From positions 9,549,675-9,613,674 of the forward strand of contig JASEVX010000017.1 in the NCBI GenBank assembly GCA_031761405.1: DNA of 64,000 nt, read 5' to 3'. This DNA is from Serripes groenlandicus. Lineage: Eukaryota; Mollusca; Bivalvia; Cardiida; Cardiidae. Positions 63,306 to 64,000 of this stretch are shown here, piece after piece (position 1 is the first letter of the stretch; every line of letters begins with the position of its first letter). Both the position numbers and the translations under genes were made by a program. Below the pieces are notes generated by a model. The model was not told the origin of the DNA, made no database searches, and was given only the letters and a program-made list of their open reading frames with translations.

Positions 63306-63566
63306 GAGCCGTTCCGTGAGAAAACCAACATTATTGACTTTGCGTAAAGTATCGACTCGGATCAGCATAAGCCTGCCGCGAAGGCTAAACCGAACAGACT
63401 TTTTTCGCCTCCTGTGTATTTTCTGTTTCAGTAGTCATTACCCTATACCTCTATACCCCTGAGACGAAATGTGTCGGCCCGGATTAGCCTGCACGGGCTG
63501 CGCAGGCTGATCTGGGTCGATACATTACGCAGAGTCAATAATGTTGGTTTTCTCGTGGAACGGCTC
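63306..63566 (+). mobile_element. Family C element
   Basis: GAGCCGTTCCGTGAGAAAAC to TTTTCTCGTGGAACGGCTC, 261 bp, with TATAT/ATATG outside. The ends are paired over about 65 bp with few mismatches. Confidence 0.88.
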
Positions 63567-64000
63567 ATATGTTTTGTGAAATTACCGCAATACGAGTTCA
63601 TAAAGCTTTCGAGTCCTTGCCTTGGTTGAAATGAATGCTGAAATTATAAAATATTGTTCCACCATAAACTGTTTCAGAACCTCTGTGGGATTTATATGAG
63701 GTGTATTTTTGTTAAGTATTTGCAGCAATAGAGAGAAATATTGCGAACTGTCGCCGTAACGAGATAAACTATTGTGTTGACCCGTTATATGAACAGATTT
63801 TAACTAGAAATCGCTTTCTAATAAAAGCAAAACAATATCCGTATAGAATTTGAAGTGTCTTGTATCAATTATCATTTCATATGGAAATAAATTGAAAGCT
63901 TTGGAAATCTCTCTTCGACGAAGACAAGTAAGTGCCACTTGCATTATTTCTAACGATGTTGTTATTTCTTAAGATTACCCTGTCATTTTAAAGGCTACTC
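63567..64000. other. No gene recognised
   Basis: No supported feature up to the window edge. Confidence 0.45.

Overview
The window looks like non-coding, transposon-rich nuclear DNA of an animal, most likely a bivalve mollusc. Reasons: AT-rich sequence, no convincing multi-exon gene, dense short non-autonomous elements, tRNA-derived SINEs with tandem CAAT or CAAA tails, a decayed Tc1-type transposase, and repeats rich in GGTCAAGGTCA words that I associate with bivalve genomes. A heterodont (for example dreissenid) origin is a guess from overall repeat style. Nearly all open frames are shadows of repeats. The only protein-like sequences I can support are a captured fragment of a vertnin/OTU-like gene (4752-5345, minus) and a broken Tc1-like transposase (21071-22055, plus).

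Layout. 1-8.5 kb: mostly unremarkable sequence with TTAA-flanked MITEs, one ~950-bp element with long inverted ends, a perfect 10-bp target duplication and a captured gene fragment (4642-5592), and a rolling-circle-like element with a 165-bp internal tandem array (6533-7952). 8.5-15 kb: SINE, rolling-circle-like elements cut by a 200-N gap (11150-11349), MITEs and a 24-bp minisatellite (13168-14092). 15-31 kb: mixed SINEs and five MITE families, the Tc1 pseudogene and several foldback hairpins. 31.0-49.3 kb: a head-to-tail duplication of about 9 kb (31023-39892 and 39893-49278) whose two units differ by precise insertions, deletions and array lengths. 49.3-64 kb: more of the same MITEs and SINEs plus 13-bp and 27-bp minisatellites.

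Naming used here. Family A: 230-bp TTAA MITE ending TTAACCCTTTCCC/GGGAAAGGGTTAA, with diverged relatives called A2. Family B: CTCTAGATAAGG element with a large central palindrome. Family C: ~262-bp element with long ends GAGCCGTTCC/GGAACGGCTC. C2: a C-like core inside GGGGCGTAGC-type ends. Family D: TTAACTCTTTCAGCGCC ends. Family E: CGAGGGCTTGGCG ends. Family F: TTAAAGGTGCTGAACTCC ends. SINEs: S1 (head AGTTCAGTCAGTAG), S2 (head TGGTCGAGTGG), S3 (head TAGTGGTAGAG). HINE: rolling-circle-like non-autonomous element with a 5' hairpin and a 3' hairpin followed by TCTTGTT.

Best candidates for something new: the gene-capturing long-TIR element; the 811-bp foldback element built of TCGTGCGCACGA palindromes with a visible empty site; the set of unrelated elements sharing one 3' terminus; and covariation in the central hairpin of family A. 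The duplicated 9-kb block gives natural empty-site controls, but it could also be two haplotypes joined in assembly.
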